Positions 1 through 9,400 of a DNA stretch of 40,761 nt are shown here, piece after piece. The DNA comes from a virus. The stretch covers positions 1-40,761 of IMG/VR virus record IMGVR_UViG_3300019124_000016. One strand, given 5' to 3'. The notes below the pieces were generated by a model. It had not been told where the DNA came from and did not search any database. It saw nothing but the letters and a program-made list of their open reading frames with translations. Both the position numbers and the translations under genes were made by a program. Within the stretch, counting starts at the first letter, position 1; each line of letters opens with the position of its first letter.

Positions 1-16
1 AAGGTGCGTTGTTCAA
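1..16 (-). promoter_or_regulatory. Phage RNAP promoter-like motif, cut by window edge
   Basis: The minus strand reads AACGCACCTT and then the window stops. This is identical to positions -11 to -2 of the promoter-like copy at about 22.7 kb. It lies just downstream of the terminase stop, where T7 has its phiOR promoter near the right genome end. The transcription start itself would lie outside the window. Confidence 0.45.
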
Positions 17-1698
17 CGGTGCCGGGCATTCCGGGAGTTCCAGTTGGGCTTTGGAGGCCCTGGGGGACCCCCTAGGACTTGCCTGGAGAACTTCTTCAGT
101 TCCTGCATCAGGAGCTTCTCACGGTGCTGCTGGTCAGCCTTCTCGTTGTCCCGGGCCATCGCCTTGGTCCAGTACCTCACGGCACCCTCCACGGCATCCA
201 GGCGGTCATCATGGACCAGGGCCCCTCGATCCTTGGTGATCCGGGTCATCTGGTAGAAGAGGCTGTACTTGATGTCAGTCTCTGCCGTCCGGTAATCCCG
301 TTCGATGAGGGCTTGGTCCACCACCAGCCGGTGGGAGGACATGACCGGCTCCAAGGTCTCGATGATCCGAAGCTCCTTCTGACCGCTTGCTCGGACCTCC
401 TCCACGGTACACGGGTAGATCCTCCCTAGGACCGGCTTCAGAAGCTCCGTGAACATGCCATCGCCGAAGTTGGACTCCACTTGGATCAGCTTCACCTGAT
501 GCTTCATGGCGATCCTGGCGAGGGCCTCAAGGGATTCCTTGGAGTACCCCAAGCGTAGACCACCGGCATCCATGAGGAAGATGTTCCCCATCAGGTGCTT
601 GGTCACCGCATAGCCAGTCTCGTCACTGCCTCGGCCGGAGGGGTCAATGAACATGACAGCCCCGGTGTATTCGGTCATCTGGTCTGACTTCCACATGGGG
701 CGGTAATACTTGTCCCCCGTGAGGGCCACGTTCGGGAGATCGTTGACGATCAACGCAGGGTCTGCCGCCCAGGCCACCTTGGTGTGGCCCATGGAAGCGT
801 TCAGGTTCATCACGATCAGGTCCGAGATCTTCAGCGGGTAGCGGTCCCCGTCAGACAGGCTCGTGTCCAGCATGAACTGGAGAGCGAAGCCGGCCCTGCC
901 GTAGGACGTTCGGCGCTCCATAAGGTCCACATCGGAGAACCGTTGGGCATCCGTAGTGGTCCCTGCGATGGTCGGGTCCTTCTTCAAGGCAGCGACGATC
1001 ATGGGAGCCAGGGTGCCCTTATAGGCGTCGATCTTGGAGACCTCTGGGTACAGGGCAGGCCAGACACGGATCTCGTAGCCACGCTCAGGAAGCTGGTTGT
1101 ACAGGCTCATCTCGGTCTGGGGCGTGCCCAGGTAGATGATCCGGCCGCCCGGCTTCAAGATCGCATCGAACTCCTTCACGGCCTCCGAGAGGCGGTCCCG
1201 CATGGTCTGCGTCTGGGAGTTGTTCGGGACCTCCACGTCGTCCGCAATCAGGACATCCGCACGGGACCCCGCAAGCTGCCCAGTGATGCCCACAGACTTC
1301 ACCGAGGGGGAATGGTCGGGAGTGGCTGGACCCACATCGAAGGCGATCATGGAGTCCCGTTGGCCCACCTCAGGCTTCAAGTGCTGGAGGATGGGGACCT
1401 CATTGATGAGGCGCTTCACGAAGGTACTGAACTGGTCAGCCCGGTCCTTCGAGGCGGAGACCACAAGGATCTTCGTCTGGGGGTTCTTGAGGAGCAGCCA
1501 GCAGACAAAAGCGGAGGTCAGCCATGACTTGCCGACACCTCGGAAGGCTTCGATCACAGCCCGCCTGGGGCCATGCTGCAAGTAGTGGGCTATGTCGTAT
1601 TGAACAACGGTCGGCTTGGGGAGGTTCAGGTGCTTCCACACAAGGAAGGCGAAGAGCCTGAAATCCCCCAAGATCCGATCCATCTGGGATTGGCTCAT
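13..1698 (-). CDS. terL: Terminase large subunit (T7 gp19-like DNA maturase B)
   Basis: This 561-aa protein is the ATPase-nuclease motor that packages DNA through the portal and cuts concatemers. A Walker A loop (FRGVGKS) is at residues 52-58 and a Walker B strand (VLIADDVE) at about 149-156. The C-terminal nuclease has the acidic motif FIDPSGRGSDETG, with D352. Length and motif order match T7 gp19. It is the last gene of the late operon, following the small terminase after a 115-nt spacer. Its ribosome site is weak (CTCCCTAAATG), and a second Met at residue 6 could also start translation. The family call is very secure. Confidence 0.96.
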   Translation of the reverse strand: MSQSQMDRILGDFRLFAFLVWKHLNLPKPTVVQYDIAHYLQHGPRRAVIEAFRGVGKSWLTSAFVCWLLLKNPQTKILVVSASKDRADQFSTFVKRLINEVPILQHLKPEVGQRDSMIAFDVGPATPDHSPSVKSVGITGQLAGSRADVLIADDVEVPNNSQTQTMRDRLSEAVKEFDAILKPGGRIIYLGTPQTEMSLYNQLPERGYEIRVWPALYPEVSKIDAYKGTLAPMIVAALKKDPTIAGTTTDAQRFSDVDLMERRTSYGRAGFALQFMLDTSLSDGDRYPLKISDLIVMNLNASMGHTKVAWAADPALIVNDLPNVALTGDKYYRPMWKSDQMTEYTGAVMFIDPSGRGSDETGYAVTKHLMGNIFLMDAGGLRLGYSKESLEALARIAMKHQVKLIQVESNFGDGMFTELLKPVLGRIYPCTVEEVRASGQKELRIIETLEPVMSSHRLVVDQALIERDYRTAETDIKYSLFYQMTRITKDRGALVHDDRLDAVEGAVRYWTKAMARDNEKADQQHREKLLMQELKKFSRQVLGGPPGPPKPNWNSRNARHR

Positions 1699-1813
1699 TT
1701 AGGGAGAGGCCCAGGAAGGGCCCTGAGAGGCTCTACAAGCTCGCCAAATGGGAAGGGTAAGGGCGTGGTAGCACCTCAGCCATTGGAGAGCCTGTAGAGC
1801 GTTTTAACGAGGA

Positions 1814-2068
1814 TCAGTGGCGGGCAGCATCCGGGTCCTCATCGAAGACCGGAAGATCCGCTAGGCCAGCCAGTTCGCCAGCCTTACTGGTCCCCACCTC
1901 GATGTGGTTGTCCTTCAGGAACTGCCGGGCGTTTGCCAGGACATGGGACGGAGGAGGGATCTTGTTCCCATCTTCGTCCTTGTACTCAGCCGTAAGGAAC
2001 TTCTTCAGGACCCGCGCGAACTCCGAATGAAGCTCGCTCAGTTCGTCTTCAGTTGCTTTCTTCGTCAT
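1814..2068 (-). CDS. terS: Terminase small subunit (T7 gp18-like DNA maturase A)
   Basis: This 84-aa acidic, largely helical protein is probably the DNA-recognition subunit that works with the large terminase. The call rests on size and place, immediately before the large terminase and after the holin as in T7 (17.5-18-19). The N-terminus has the pattern ELHSEFARVLKKFL, typical of short phage TerS helices. Its ATG directly follows the holin stop (TGAATG), with GGAAAG upstream as ribosome site. No helix-turn-helix is obvious by eye. Confidence 0.8.
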   Translation of the reverse strand: MTKKATEDELSELHSEFARVLKKFLTAEYKDEDGNKIPPPSHVLANARQFLKDNHIEVGTSKAGELAGLADLPVFDEDPDAARH

Positions 2069-2356
2069 TCACTGCGTCTTTCCAAAGCGATGTTGGAGGA
2101 TGACCTCCAGTGCGGAGTTGCCCAATGAGGCGATGCCGGCAGCTACACCGAACATGACCAAAGGGTCCGCTGTGGGAAACAGAAGGGTTGTGGCCCCGGC
2201 TGTGGCCCCGAAGCCGGCATGGATCAGCGCACGGCCAATCACGATGCGGGCAGTGAGGGGCTCCGTAGAAGCCAGCAGCTTGCCGATGCCGATAACGGCG
2301 CCGAGGCCAGCAAGGATTGCGAGGAATCCCTCAGGATGCTCGTTAGGGTTGACCAT
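2069..2356 (-). CDS. Holin, three-TM type
   Basis: This 95-aa membrane protein would permeabilise the inner membrane and time lysis. Three hydrophobic segments are visible at about residues 11-28, 37-60 and 65-86, separated by short charged turns, with a basic C-terminus (QHRFGKTQ). This is a class I-like layout resembling LydA/HP1-type holins, whereas T7 gp17.5 is smaller and built differently. I chose the ATG at 2356 because the frame continues upstream only through the preceding gene; it overlaps that gene by 14 nt and has AAGAGA upstream. Location beside the terminase genes supports a lysis role. Confidence 0.8.
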   Translation of the reverse strand: MVNPNEHPEGFLAILAGLGAVIGIGKLLASTEPLTARIVIGRALIHAGFGATAGATTLLFPTADPLVMFGVAAGIASLGNSALEVILQHRFGKTQ

Positions 2357-2684
2357 CTGGTCGTCTCTTGGATAAGGGTTGGATGAGCCACTGGGCGAAC
2401 TCAGGGTTGTCCTGAAGTACACCCATAAGGCCAGTAGCGAGTGCGCGAACATAGAGTTCCTCCTCCTCACTCCCTTGGTTCTCCCGGCCCTGCTGGGCAA
2501 GGATCGCGTGGAATGCTTCGTGAAGAAGGGTGTCCCGGGTGTCGAAAGCGGGTTGGCCGGTAGCCACGTCGATGCATCCCTTGTCGTAGTGGGTGAGGCC
2601 TAAGTTGCCTTCCATCTTCGACCTAGGGAGGTATCGAACGGGCCACTCCCGGCCCCCGATGCGGAGGGCCTTGGGAGACTTCAT
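2343..2684 (-). CDS. Small HEXXH-motif protein, putative zinc peptidase fold
   Basis: This 113-aa protein contains the zincin signature HEAFH at residues 55-59, preceded by a hydrophobic helix start (DTLL) and followed by an acidic stretch (EEEELY, about 73-78) that could give a third zinc ligand. Similar small HExxH proteins occur in many tailed-phage genomes without known function. It lies between the second tailspike and the holin. It could process a virion protein, act at the cell envelope, or be a non-catalytic zinc protein. Start ATG follows the tailspike stop by 2 nt; no strong ribosome site is visible, suggesting translational coupling. Confidence 0.7.
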   Translation of the reverse strand: MKSPKALRIGGREWPVRYLPRSKMEGNLGLTHYDKGCIDVATGQPAFDTRDTLLHEAFHAILAQQGRENQGSEEEELYVRALATGLMGVLQDNPEFAQWLIQPLSKRRPDGQP

Positions 2685-2686
2685 GC

Positions 2687-4018
2687 TTAGGCGTAAATAT
2701 GCTGCATCAACACGAACGTCTGAGGCGATGGGTCAATCGCACTGGCCGTGCGATTTATTGCGCGGACCCGAATCGTTCCGTTGGCAGGGCAGAAGACCTT
2801 GTACTCGATGCCATTCGGCCCACCATCAATGGGGAGGCCAAGGGTGCAAGGCATGTTCGCAATGCTTCCCGCTACGGCGGTGTCGAGATCGGCTGCACCA
2901 CCTCCAGCAATGCTGGGGAAATCTAGGGACGCTACAGCCTTCACAATTGCTTTGACCTCGATGGCCGTCGCTCCGGTACCTACGGTGAGGCCCGTCTTTC
3001 CAACCAATCCGGCATCGCTTGTGATCGCCCCGACCGCATTGATGGTCGAGCTGGCCGTCACGGCACCATTGAATGTAGGCGCCCCACGAACGTACAGCTG
3101 CCCTAGGTTATCCCCTGAGGACCCCATCCACGAGGTGCCGCCTTGACGGAACCTGTTGGTGAATGTTCCGGTACCGACTTTCTGAAGGCCCTTAACCGAC
3201 CACTCATTGCCGATTGCGGTATCGAGGTCAACAAGGCATGGCACAGCGGTACCGCTGGTCAGCGCAACGGTGAGGCCTGAGACATGGGCCTCCCGGTACA
3301 GCAACACCGGCACGGACGCGGCGGCAGGCGCCTCCATTTCCAGCCGATGGAAGTGACCGGAAGAAAGAATGAGGCCGTGTACGGATGTGTCAACCACGAT
3401 CAGATCGCAGGCCTGATTCGATGCGCCCTTGAACTCGATACCCACCCGAGTGGATTGGGTGGTGATGTTAGATACAAGGCCCACGTTCCCGTCAACCAAC
3501 AGGCCGTGGGCGTTGGGGGCGTCACGGAACCAAAGATACCGAAGGTTGCCCTCGGTACCGTATGGAATGCCGTCATTACCGAACTCCGCAACGTGCGTCA
3601 GGCCGGCGATATTGTTCCCGTAGAACGCCATATCGCTCATCGTTAGCTTCTGTGCACCGTTGCCTCGGTCAGACCACCACTTGCCGGTGGTGCCTGCTGC
3701 ACACCAAAAGCTCGTGACGTGGCGACCATCCCCGATTAGGGTCGAGGTGGGGTACACCGTGATTTGACCGCACAGGTATCCGCCAGCGGGGAACCGGATG
3801 GCCCGCCCATTTGCGTAGCCCCAATCAATCGCTGCTTGGATAGGCACAGTGACATCGAGGGCTCTCGTGTTGGCCCGGACATCCGCGATCTGTGCGGCTG
3901 TCATGAAGTCGAAGACGGATGGGGTGTCTAGCAACTTGTCGTGTACCGTCCTCCGCACCGCAGCCGCAGCCGAATGCAGGAACGTCACCAGACGGGCGGT
4001 GACTTTGGTAAGGCTCAT
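2687..4018 (-). CDS. Tailspike / receptor-binding protein (beta-helix)
   Basis: This 443-aa protein begins with a basic amphipathic segment and a TPSVFDFM...AAQIADV motif (about residues 32-48), typical of phage tailspikes just before a pectate-lyase-like parallel beta-helix. The body has many short Gly/Asn/Val-rich strand repeats up to about residue 330, then a C-terminal Ala/Gly-rich part. No catalytic residues can be assigned by eye. It has its own ribosome site (AAGGTACGTTT before ATG) and follows a terminator hairpin, so it may be expressed at a different level from the first tailspike. It lacks the T7 gp17 virion-anchor domain and may attach to the other spike. Confidence 0.8.
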   Translation of the reverse strand: MSLTKVTARLVTFLHSAAAAVRRTVHDKLLDTPSVFDFMTAAQIADVRANTRALDVTVPIQAAIDWGYANGRAIRFPAGGYLCGQITVYPTSTLIGDGRHVTSFWCAAGTTGKWWSDRGNGAQKLTMSDMAFYGNNIAGLTHVAEFGNDGIPYGTEGNLRYLWFRDAPNAHGLLVDGNVGLVSNITTQSTRVGIEFKGASNQACDLIVVDTSVHGLILSSGHFHRLEMEAPAAASVPVLLYREAHVSGLTVALTSGTAVPCLVDLDTAIGNEWSVKGLQKVGTGTFTNRFRQGGTSWMGSSGDNLGQLYVRGAPTFNGAVTASSTINAVGAITSDAGLVGKTGLTVGTGATAIEVKAIVKAVASLDFPSIAGGGAADLDTAVAGSIANMPCTLGLPIDGGPNGIEYKVFCPANGTIRVRAINRTASAIDPSPQTFVLMQHIYA

Positions 4019-4037
4019 AAACGTACCTTGTGAGAAT

Positions 4038-4071
4038 TGAAAGCCCCTCTACAGCACTGCCATAGAGGGCT
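4038..4071 (-). terminator. Rho-independent-like terminator after tailspike 1
   Basis: On the minus strand AGCCCTCTA and TAGAGGGGCT form a stem with one bulged base around an 11-nt loop. TTTCAATTC follows. It sits between the two tailspike genes. Confidence 0.65.
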
Positions 4072-4090
4072 CTTTGGATAGGCTTAGGGA

Positions 4091-6388
4091 TTACTTCCGG
4101 CCTATGCCAATTACATGCCGAACTGCGTCACTCGCCGTACCAGAGATCGCCAGTGAGGTGCTGGTGGCAATGGACATAGAAGCCGAGCCGTTCTTTGTTC
4201 GGACGTTGATGTGGTCCGTCCCTGGGCGGAATCCGCTGGTGGACCAACCCCGAGCCTCATCTGTCACAAAGTTCGCGCCCGCCGAGCCTGTAGCTACCCG
4301 CACTTTCTGATACTTCGTGATGTCGTCGTTCAGCGTGATAGACCCGGTGGTCACCGAGAGCGTGCCCGTGAGGAACGTCTCTCCGTCGATCTCCGTGAGG
4401 GTGCCCCCATCGTTGATGAGGCCAGTCACGCCAGATTCGAAGTCATTCCAGTTCACTCGGTTTGAGTTCGCTGAAGCGCCTTGGATATGCAGGGCGTAGC
4501 GGTACGGATTGACCGCACCCATCGTCCTGGCGTAGTTCCGCTCCAGGCGATTCCCGCTGCACCCATCCTCGATGTAGAACGCGTCGTAGGTGGCAGCCAA
4601 GAGATGACCGCACGCTTGGACTTTGTTCCGAGTTAGGACGCAGTTGGAGGACGTATTAGCGAGCATGAAGCCCCGCTTACTGGCCCTGTAAACCTCATTG
4701 TCCCGGACCTCCCCATTGACAATCCCAGCGAGGTAGAACCCCTCACCAGCCACGTCATAGGCCTTGTTGCCCTCTACAAGGACATTCTTCGGGTAGACGC
4801 CTCCGGAGATACTGAACCAGTAGCCTCCGGTAGAAGTCGTCCCGCCACCCCGGACGGTGTTCTTCGAGATCTCGCAGCCGTCCACGTTACCCACGACATG
4901 CATCGGCTTCTCGCCGCAGTTCTCCAGATAGTTGTTGGAGACCTCCGAGCCAAAGCCCCAGCCCTGCACACGGATGCCGCAGGCACTCATGTTGTAGAAG
5001 CCGTTGTCTCGCACAGTCATGCCGGCATGAAGACTACCGGCCGGGTTGGAGTGCGAGCCGACACCGGAGTGGCCGTTGCGGAAGATGTTGTGGGCCACCA
5101 CCACGTCCCGGCAGGGAGTGTTGTCGTAGCTGCCGAAGGAGGGGAATCCAGAAGCATGCGAGTAGTCGAACTGGACCATCTCATAGAGACTGCCACCGGC
5201 ATACGTCATGTCCTCGAAGGTGTTCCGTAGGATGCGCACATGCTGTGAGCTATTGATCTCCACGAAGTGGGTATTGGAGGCGTTGCGGAAGGTGAGGTCC
5301 GTGATGGCTACCTTGTTGGCATGCGCGAAGGTGATCGCAGCGAGGCCCCCATTGCAGTCGATCGTTCCGCCTCCGGTGAAGATGATCTCCCCGTTGCCGG
5401 CATACCCGCTCGCGTAGGTGGCATTCCCGTAGGTACCATTGATGAACCGACTGGTGGACGTGCCAGCCATCTTCACCGTTGCGCCTGCCTCAACCATGAA
5501 GATGGACTTCGAGGGGACCTCAATGCGGCCCGCGATGTAAGTTACGGTCCCGGCAGGGAAGCGGACAATACGCCAGCCTGAGGTGTGGACCACAGCCAGG
5601 GCCTTAAGGACTGCTGCAGTGTCGTCGGCGGTGCCATTGCAGAGGGCCCCGAAGTCCTTGACGGTGGGGACCTCGCGGAGCTTGTCTTCCACGTTACGTG
5701 CCACAGCATCCGTCTCGGGGCGGCGGAACTGGATGTTGGTCGATAGCTGGCCCTGAGCGACATCTACGCCCGAATCCACCTCCACAGCATCGCCTGCCTC
5801 GCATGGTTCTGAGAGGGTGATGGACGTTGTGGACGTTTCGGTGAAAGCTCCACCCTCGCGGAACTGTGCGACACCGTTAACCTTGACGGACAAGGCCCCC
5901 ACACCTTGGATGTATGGGAAGTCCAGATTGAATACGGTCTGACCTGCGGTTGCCGTGAATGTCTTCTTGCGGCGATACGCGGGGAATGCAGAGGCGGCAA
6001 TCTGGGCTGCTGCGGCTGCAACAGCTGCTTGTTCGGACGCCTCCAGGGCCTGCACTAAGGCATCTGAAGCGTCCCCACTGTTGTCTAAGGCCTCCTGCGC
6101 GATGTAGAGGGCCCACAGGGCGAGGCGGTCTAGGTCTTTCTCAAGGAGGTTGGACCCATCCGTAAAGTCCACCGGGACGGAGTTCTTATTGGTGCCCCGC
6201 CGAATTTGGACAATGGAGTTTGCTGGCGGGGTACTGGTGGTCCGAATCGCGTTTGCGTTGAGGAAGGTGAACGGGACCGATTCCCCATCTACGTAGACAC
6301 CAATGTCTTCTTGTTCAAGGTACGGGAACGAGAATGTCCAGTCCGTTTGGCTGCCGTTGCCGGCATAGGTTACGGTGCTGAATGGCAA
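4091..6388 (-). CDS. Tail fibre/tailspike with T7 gp17-type anchor and beta-helix
   Basis: This 765-aa protein is the main receptor-binding protein. Residues 1-130 match the T7 tail-fibre N-terminal anchor (FSTVTYAGNGSQTDWTFSFPY and a later LLEKDLDRLALWALYIAQEAL). Residues about 142-205 form a small adaptor (AGQTVFNL...VKVNG...PCEAGDAVEV) that recurs in the SGNH hydrolase at 16.2-18.0 kb. From about residue 242, KDFGA and NGTADDTAAVLKAL open a pectate-lyase-like beta-helix rich in Asn/Gly strand repeats. Translation starts at a rare TTG, with GGAG seven bases upstream. It probably binds or cleaves a surface polysaccharide. Confidence 0.88.
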   Translation of the reverse strand: MPFSTVTYAGNGSQTDWTFSFPYLEQEDIGVYVDGESVPFTFLNANAIRTTSTPPANSIVQIRRGTNKNSVPVDFTDGSNLLEKDLDRLALWALYIAQEALDNSGDASDALVQALEASEQAAVAAAAAQIAASAFPAYRRKKTFTATAGQTVFNLDFPYIQGVGALSVKVNGVAQFREGGAFTETSTTSITLSEPCEAGDAVEVDSGVDVAQGQLSTNIQFRRPETDAVARNVEDKLREVPTVKDFGALCNGTADDTAAVLKALAVVHTSGWRIVRFPAGTVTYIAGRIEVPSKSIFMVEAGATVKMAGTSTSRFINGTYGNATYASGYAGNGEIIFTGGGTIDCNGGLAAITFAHANKVAITDLTFRNASNTHFVEINSSQHVRILRNTFEDMTYAGGSLYEMVQFDYSHASGFPSFGSYDNTPCRDVVVAHNIFRNGHSGVGSHSNPAGSLHAGMTVRDNGFYNMSACGIRVQGWGFGSEVSNNYLENCGEKPMHVVGNVDGCEISKNTVRGGGTTSTGGYWFSISGGVYPKNVLVEGNKAYDVAGEGFYLAGIVNGEVRDNEVYRASKRGFMLANTSSNCVLTRNKVQACGHLLAATYDAFYIEDGCSGNRLERNYARTMGAVNPYRYALHIQGASANSNRVNWNDFESGVTGLINDGGTLTEIDGETFLTGTLSVTTGSITLNDDITKYQKVRVATGSAGANFVTDEARGWSTSGFRPGTDHINVRTKNGSASMSIATSTSLAISGTASDAVRHVIGIGRK

Positions 6389-6404
6389 ATGCCTTCTCCA
6401 ATAG

Positions 6405-6435
6405 AAAAAGCCCCCGAGGATTTCTCCAGGGGGGC
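6405..6435 (-). terminator. Rho-independent terminator before tailspike 1
   Basis: On the minus strand GCCCCCCTGGA and TCCTCGGGGGC pair (six GC pairs, two mismatches, three pairs) around a GAAA loop, followed by TTTTTC. It separates the internal virion protein gene from the tailspike genes. Confidence 0.85.
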
Positions 6436-6453
6436 CTTAGGGTTGCTGTTTGC

Positions 6454-9400
6454 TTACTTGTCGCGGACTGAGAAGTCCAACTGACCGCTACGGGCCTTCG
6501 CCTTGTTGAGTTCTAGCTTAATGACCTCATCAATGACACGCTGCTCCTGGGCCATGGTCCTCATGAAGGCCACGTCACGGAGTTCGTTCATCAGGCCTTG
6601 GACCGTCTCCACCCGCATAGCCTTGTGCTTGAAGGTCCCATCAGGCATCTCTGCCGTCACCACCGGGTACAGGATCTTCTCTGGCTGTAGATCCCGATAG
6701 TTCCTCTGCCAGCGGTCATACAGGGTCTCCGTCTTGTCCTCAGTGAGGATCGTTCGGAGGTCCAGCGGGCCCGTCATCTTGTGCTTCAAGGGAGGAGCGA
6801 AGGTGGCACCCGTCTCCTTCTGAAGGCGATCCAGTTCAAGCATCACCTTTTGGCCCTCTTCAGACATCCCCTTAGAGCGCTCCTCAGGAGTCGATACGGA
6901 GAAGATGTTCCACAGGGTGCCGGTATCGGTGAGCTTGCGGGGGTTGCCTAGGACATCGTAGGAATAGGAAGTCTTGACCTCCTCACGGTCCACCTTGATC
7001 CCAGCCAATCGGGTCTCCACAACCTGCCAGAAGGTAGCCGGGTCCTTGATCGTTGGGTCGTTCTCCTTGGCGATCTTCGTCAGGGTGTTAGGCACCAGTA
7101 GCTGGAGCTTCTCCCCGAACATCTTCAGGTACTTCCCTTCGTTGGCCTCAGGGTCCTTCATGGCCTCGAAGAACTCGATGGTCTGGTCCAGGCCCTGCAC
7201 AAGGTTGGCATCACGGAGAGCCGCTGTGATCGCCGAGGTGCCCACTGAGACGTAGGCACGAGCTTGATCCCACATGGACTTGTCAATGAACTCCCCCTGT
7301 GCCTGACGGATAGCCAGACGGTCCATCCGCTCCAGACCATTAATCATGATCTTGAACGGGGTGGCGATAGGGTCGAAGTTCCGATAGCTCCACGTAGAGC
7401 CGTCTTCCATGATGATGGAGTACGGCGCAGGGGCAGGGCCATCCGTGCGGGTCCGCTGCTGCTTCCAGTCGTTGTAGGCCCCGTCACCAGTGATCCGGCC
7501 AGCGGCGTAAAGCGACAGGACAGCCCCGGTGATTGCCAGTGAGGTCATTGCCTCAGCCTGTGCCCGTGCCTGCCTCATGGTCCCGTTCTTCCCAGCAAGA
7601 TCGCTGAGGAACTTAGGGGCCAGGATCTGCAAGCCAGGGGTCAGCCTTACGCCTTCCTCAAAGACCCGGATAGGCGTCCTGAAGAACAACTGCCCGAAGA
7701 TCAGCTTCCAGGCAGGCACCCGATTGGTGAACGTCTCGTAGCTCTGGGCAGCCTGCGAGGCCACACCTTCACCGGAGAACTTCCTCTTGTAGAGAACGTC
7801 CCGAACGGCATCCAGGGCTTCCTCATTGCTCCCATGACGCAGGGCCTCAGGGTTCCTCTTGAGTTCCCGCATGACCCACTCGTGGAGTTCATCCCCAGTG
7901 AGTCCCAGGTTGACCCCTTTGTTCACCAGCGGCTGGATCAGAGCTTCCCCATCAGGCTGCGTATAGGCGTCCTTGAGGGCCTTCTCCGTGGCCTCCTTGA
8001 TGAAGTCGTTCAGGGCCTTCCCAGTGAGTCCCTTCTCCGCGCCATCAGTCACTGCCTTGGCGGCAGCCTGACCAGCGACGAAGCCGTTGTAGTTCACCTG
8101 ACTCAGGAACTCGTCTGAGGCATTCAGGACACGCGGAAGGAAGCGCCATACACCGGCCATCTTCCCCTTCATCGCAAGCTCGCCCTCCATGAGCCTGCCG
8201 CTGCCTCGGGTGAGGAGCGATTGCTCATAGCGGAAGGAGGCCCTAGCTGCTCTCCAGGCTTGTCCTAGGGTGGACCCCATGGCCGAGTAGCTGGCAGCCA
8301 GTTCGACCCGCGTAGCCTTAGCCAACGGGTTACTGACAGCAGCCTTAGCCATGGGCAGCACGAGGGTCTTCACGGCAGCCGGGATGAAGTTGATGGCGAC
8401 CGTGGTGGGGCTGAAGACGTTGCTGATGACGAACTCGTTGGCCTTCTGCATGAAGGAGGCGCCGCCAGGGAGTTGCTGCTCCGCCATGCCCTCCAGTTCC
8501 CGGTGCTTCATCGCAGTCAGCCTTGCGGCCTCCGTCAGGTTTCCCTGTTGGAGCGATGCCTGAATCTGGGAGTCATAGGTCTTGGCGATCTCCTGGGCCT
8601 TGGCTGTCTGCTTAGAGGCCTCCACAAGCTGGATGTAGGTTGCCTCTGCGGCTTCCCGTGTGAGTCCCTTCTCGTTCACCAGGGAGTCAATGGTGACCCC
8701 TTGGAGACCCGGAAGGCCCTCCTGCCGTTGACGCAACATGGAGCCGGCCATGGAGCCGAAGGCATCGTCAGCCAGGGAGAGAGGGATCAGCCTCTTCTCC
8801 ACCTCGTCCAGCAGCGCAGGGATCTCCGCCTTGCGGGCATCAGGAGTTCCCGGGAGGTTCATCTCCTTCAGCAACTCGGCCTGCTTGATGCGAAGCTCAT
8901 CGGCATGCAGCTGGACACCCCGAGCGATCACCCGCATGTCCTCCAGGGGAAGAGCTAGGTTCCTGAAGGACTCCAGAACACCATGCATATCCCGATCCGG
9001 CAGGGCCCGCAGTTGATCCGCGATCTTCATGCCGTCCTGAGTCAACTCCTCCATGGAGCGGGGAGTGGACCGGAGCCCGGTGTTGGTGTCCGGTAGCTCC
9101 AGCTTGGCGGTCTCGGCGGGATTCTCAGGAGTCACGGGGGGCAAGTCGTCCACCCAAAGACGCCCCTTCTGGCCCCTCTCTGTGGCTGCCTTGATCTCGG
9201 CATCCGTTAGGATGGTTCCAGGGAGAGCCCCTTCAGGGGCGACAGCAGGCGTCTCCAATGCAGCGGCCGTGGGCGTCCCAGGGGTACCTTCAGGAGACAC
9301 AGCAGCGGGGACCTCAGGAGAGGCCGTAGGAGCGTCTATAGCTGCCGCCGCTGGTGTGCCCTCAGGAGCGATGTGCGGCTCAACCTTGGGGCTGCTAGGG

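Noticed and set aside
784-1527. 247-codon plus-strand frame opposite the terminase
   Set aside because: Antisense shadow; the terminase motifs on the minus strand are unambiguous.
1699-1813. Possible promoter (AAACGCTCTACAGG) and weak GGCC hairpin in the terS-terL gap
   Set aside because: Only 8 of 12 positions agree with the motif, and the hairpin has mismatches and no T-run.
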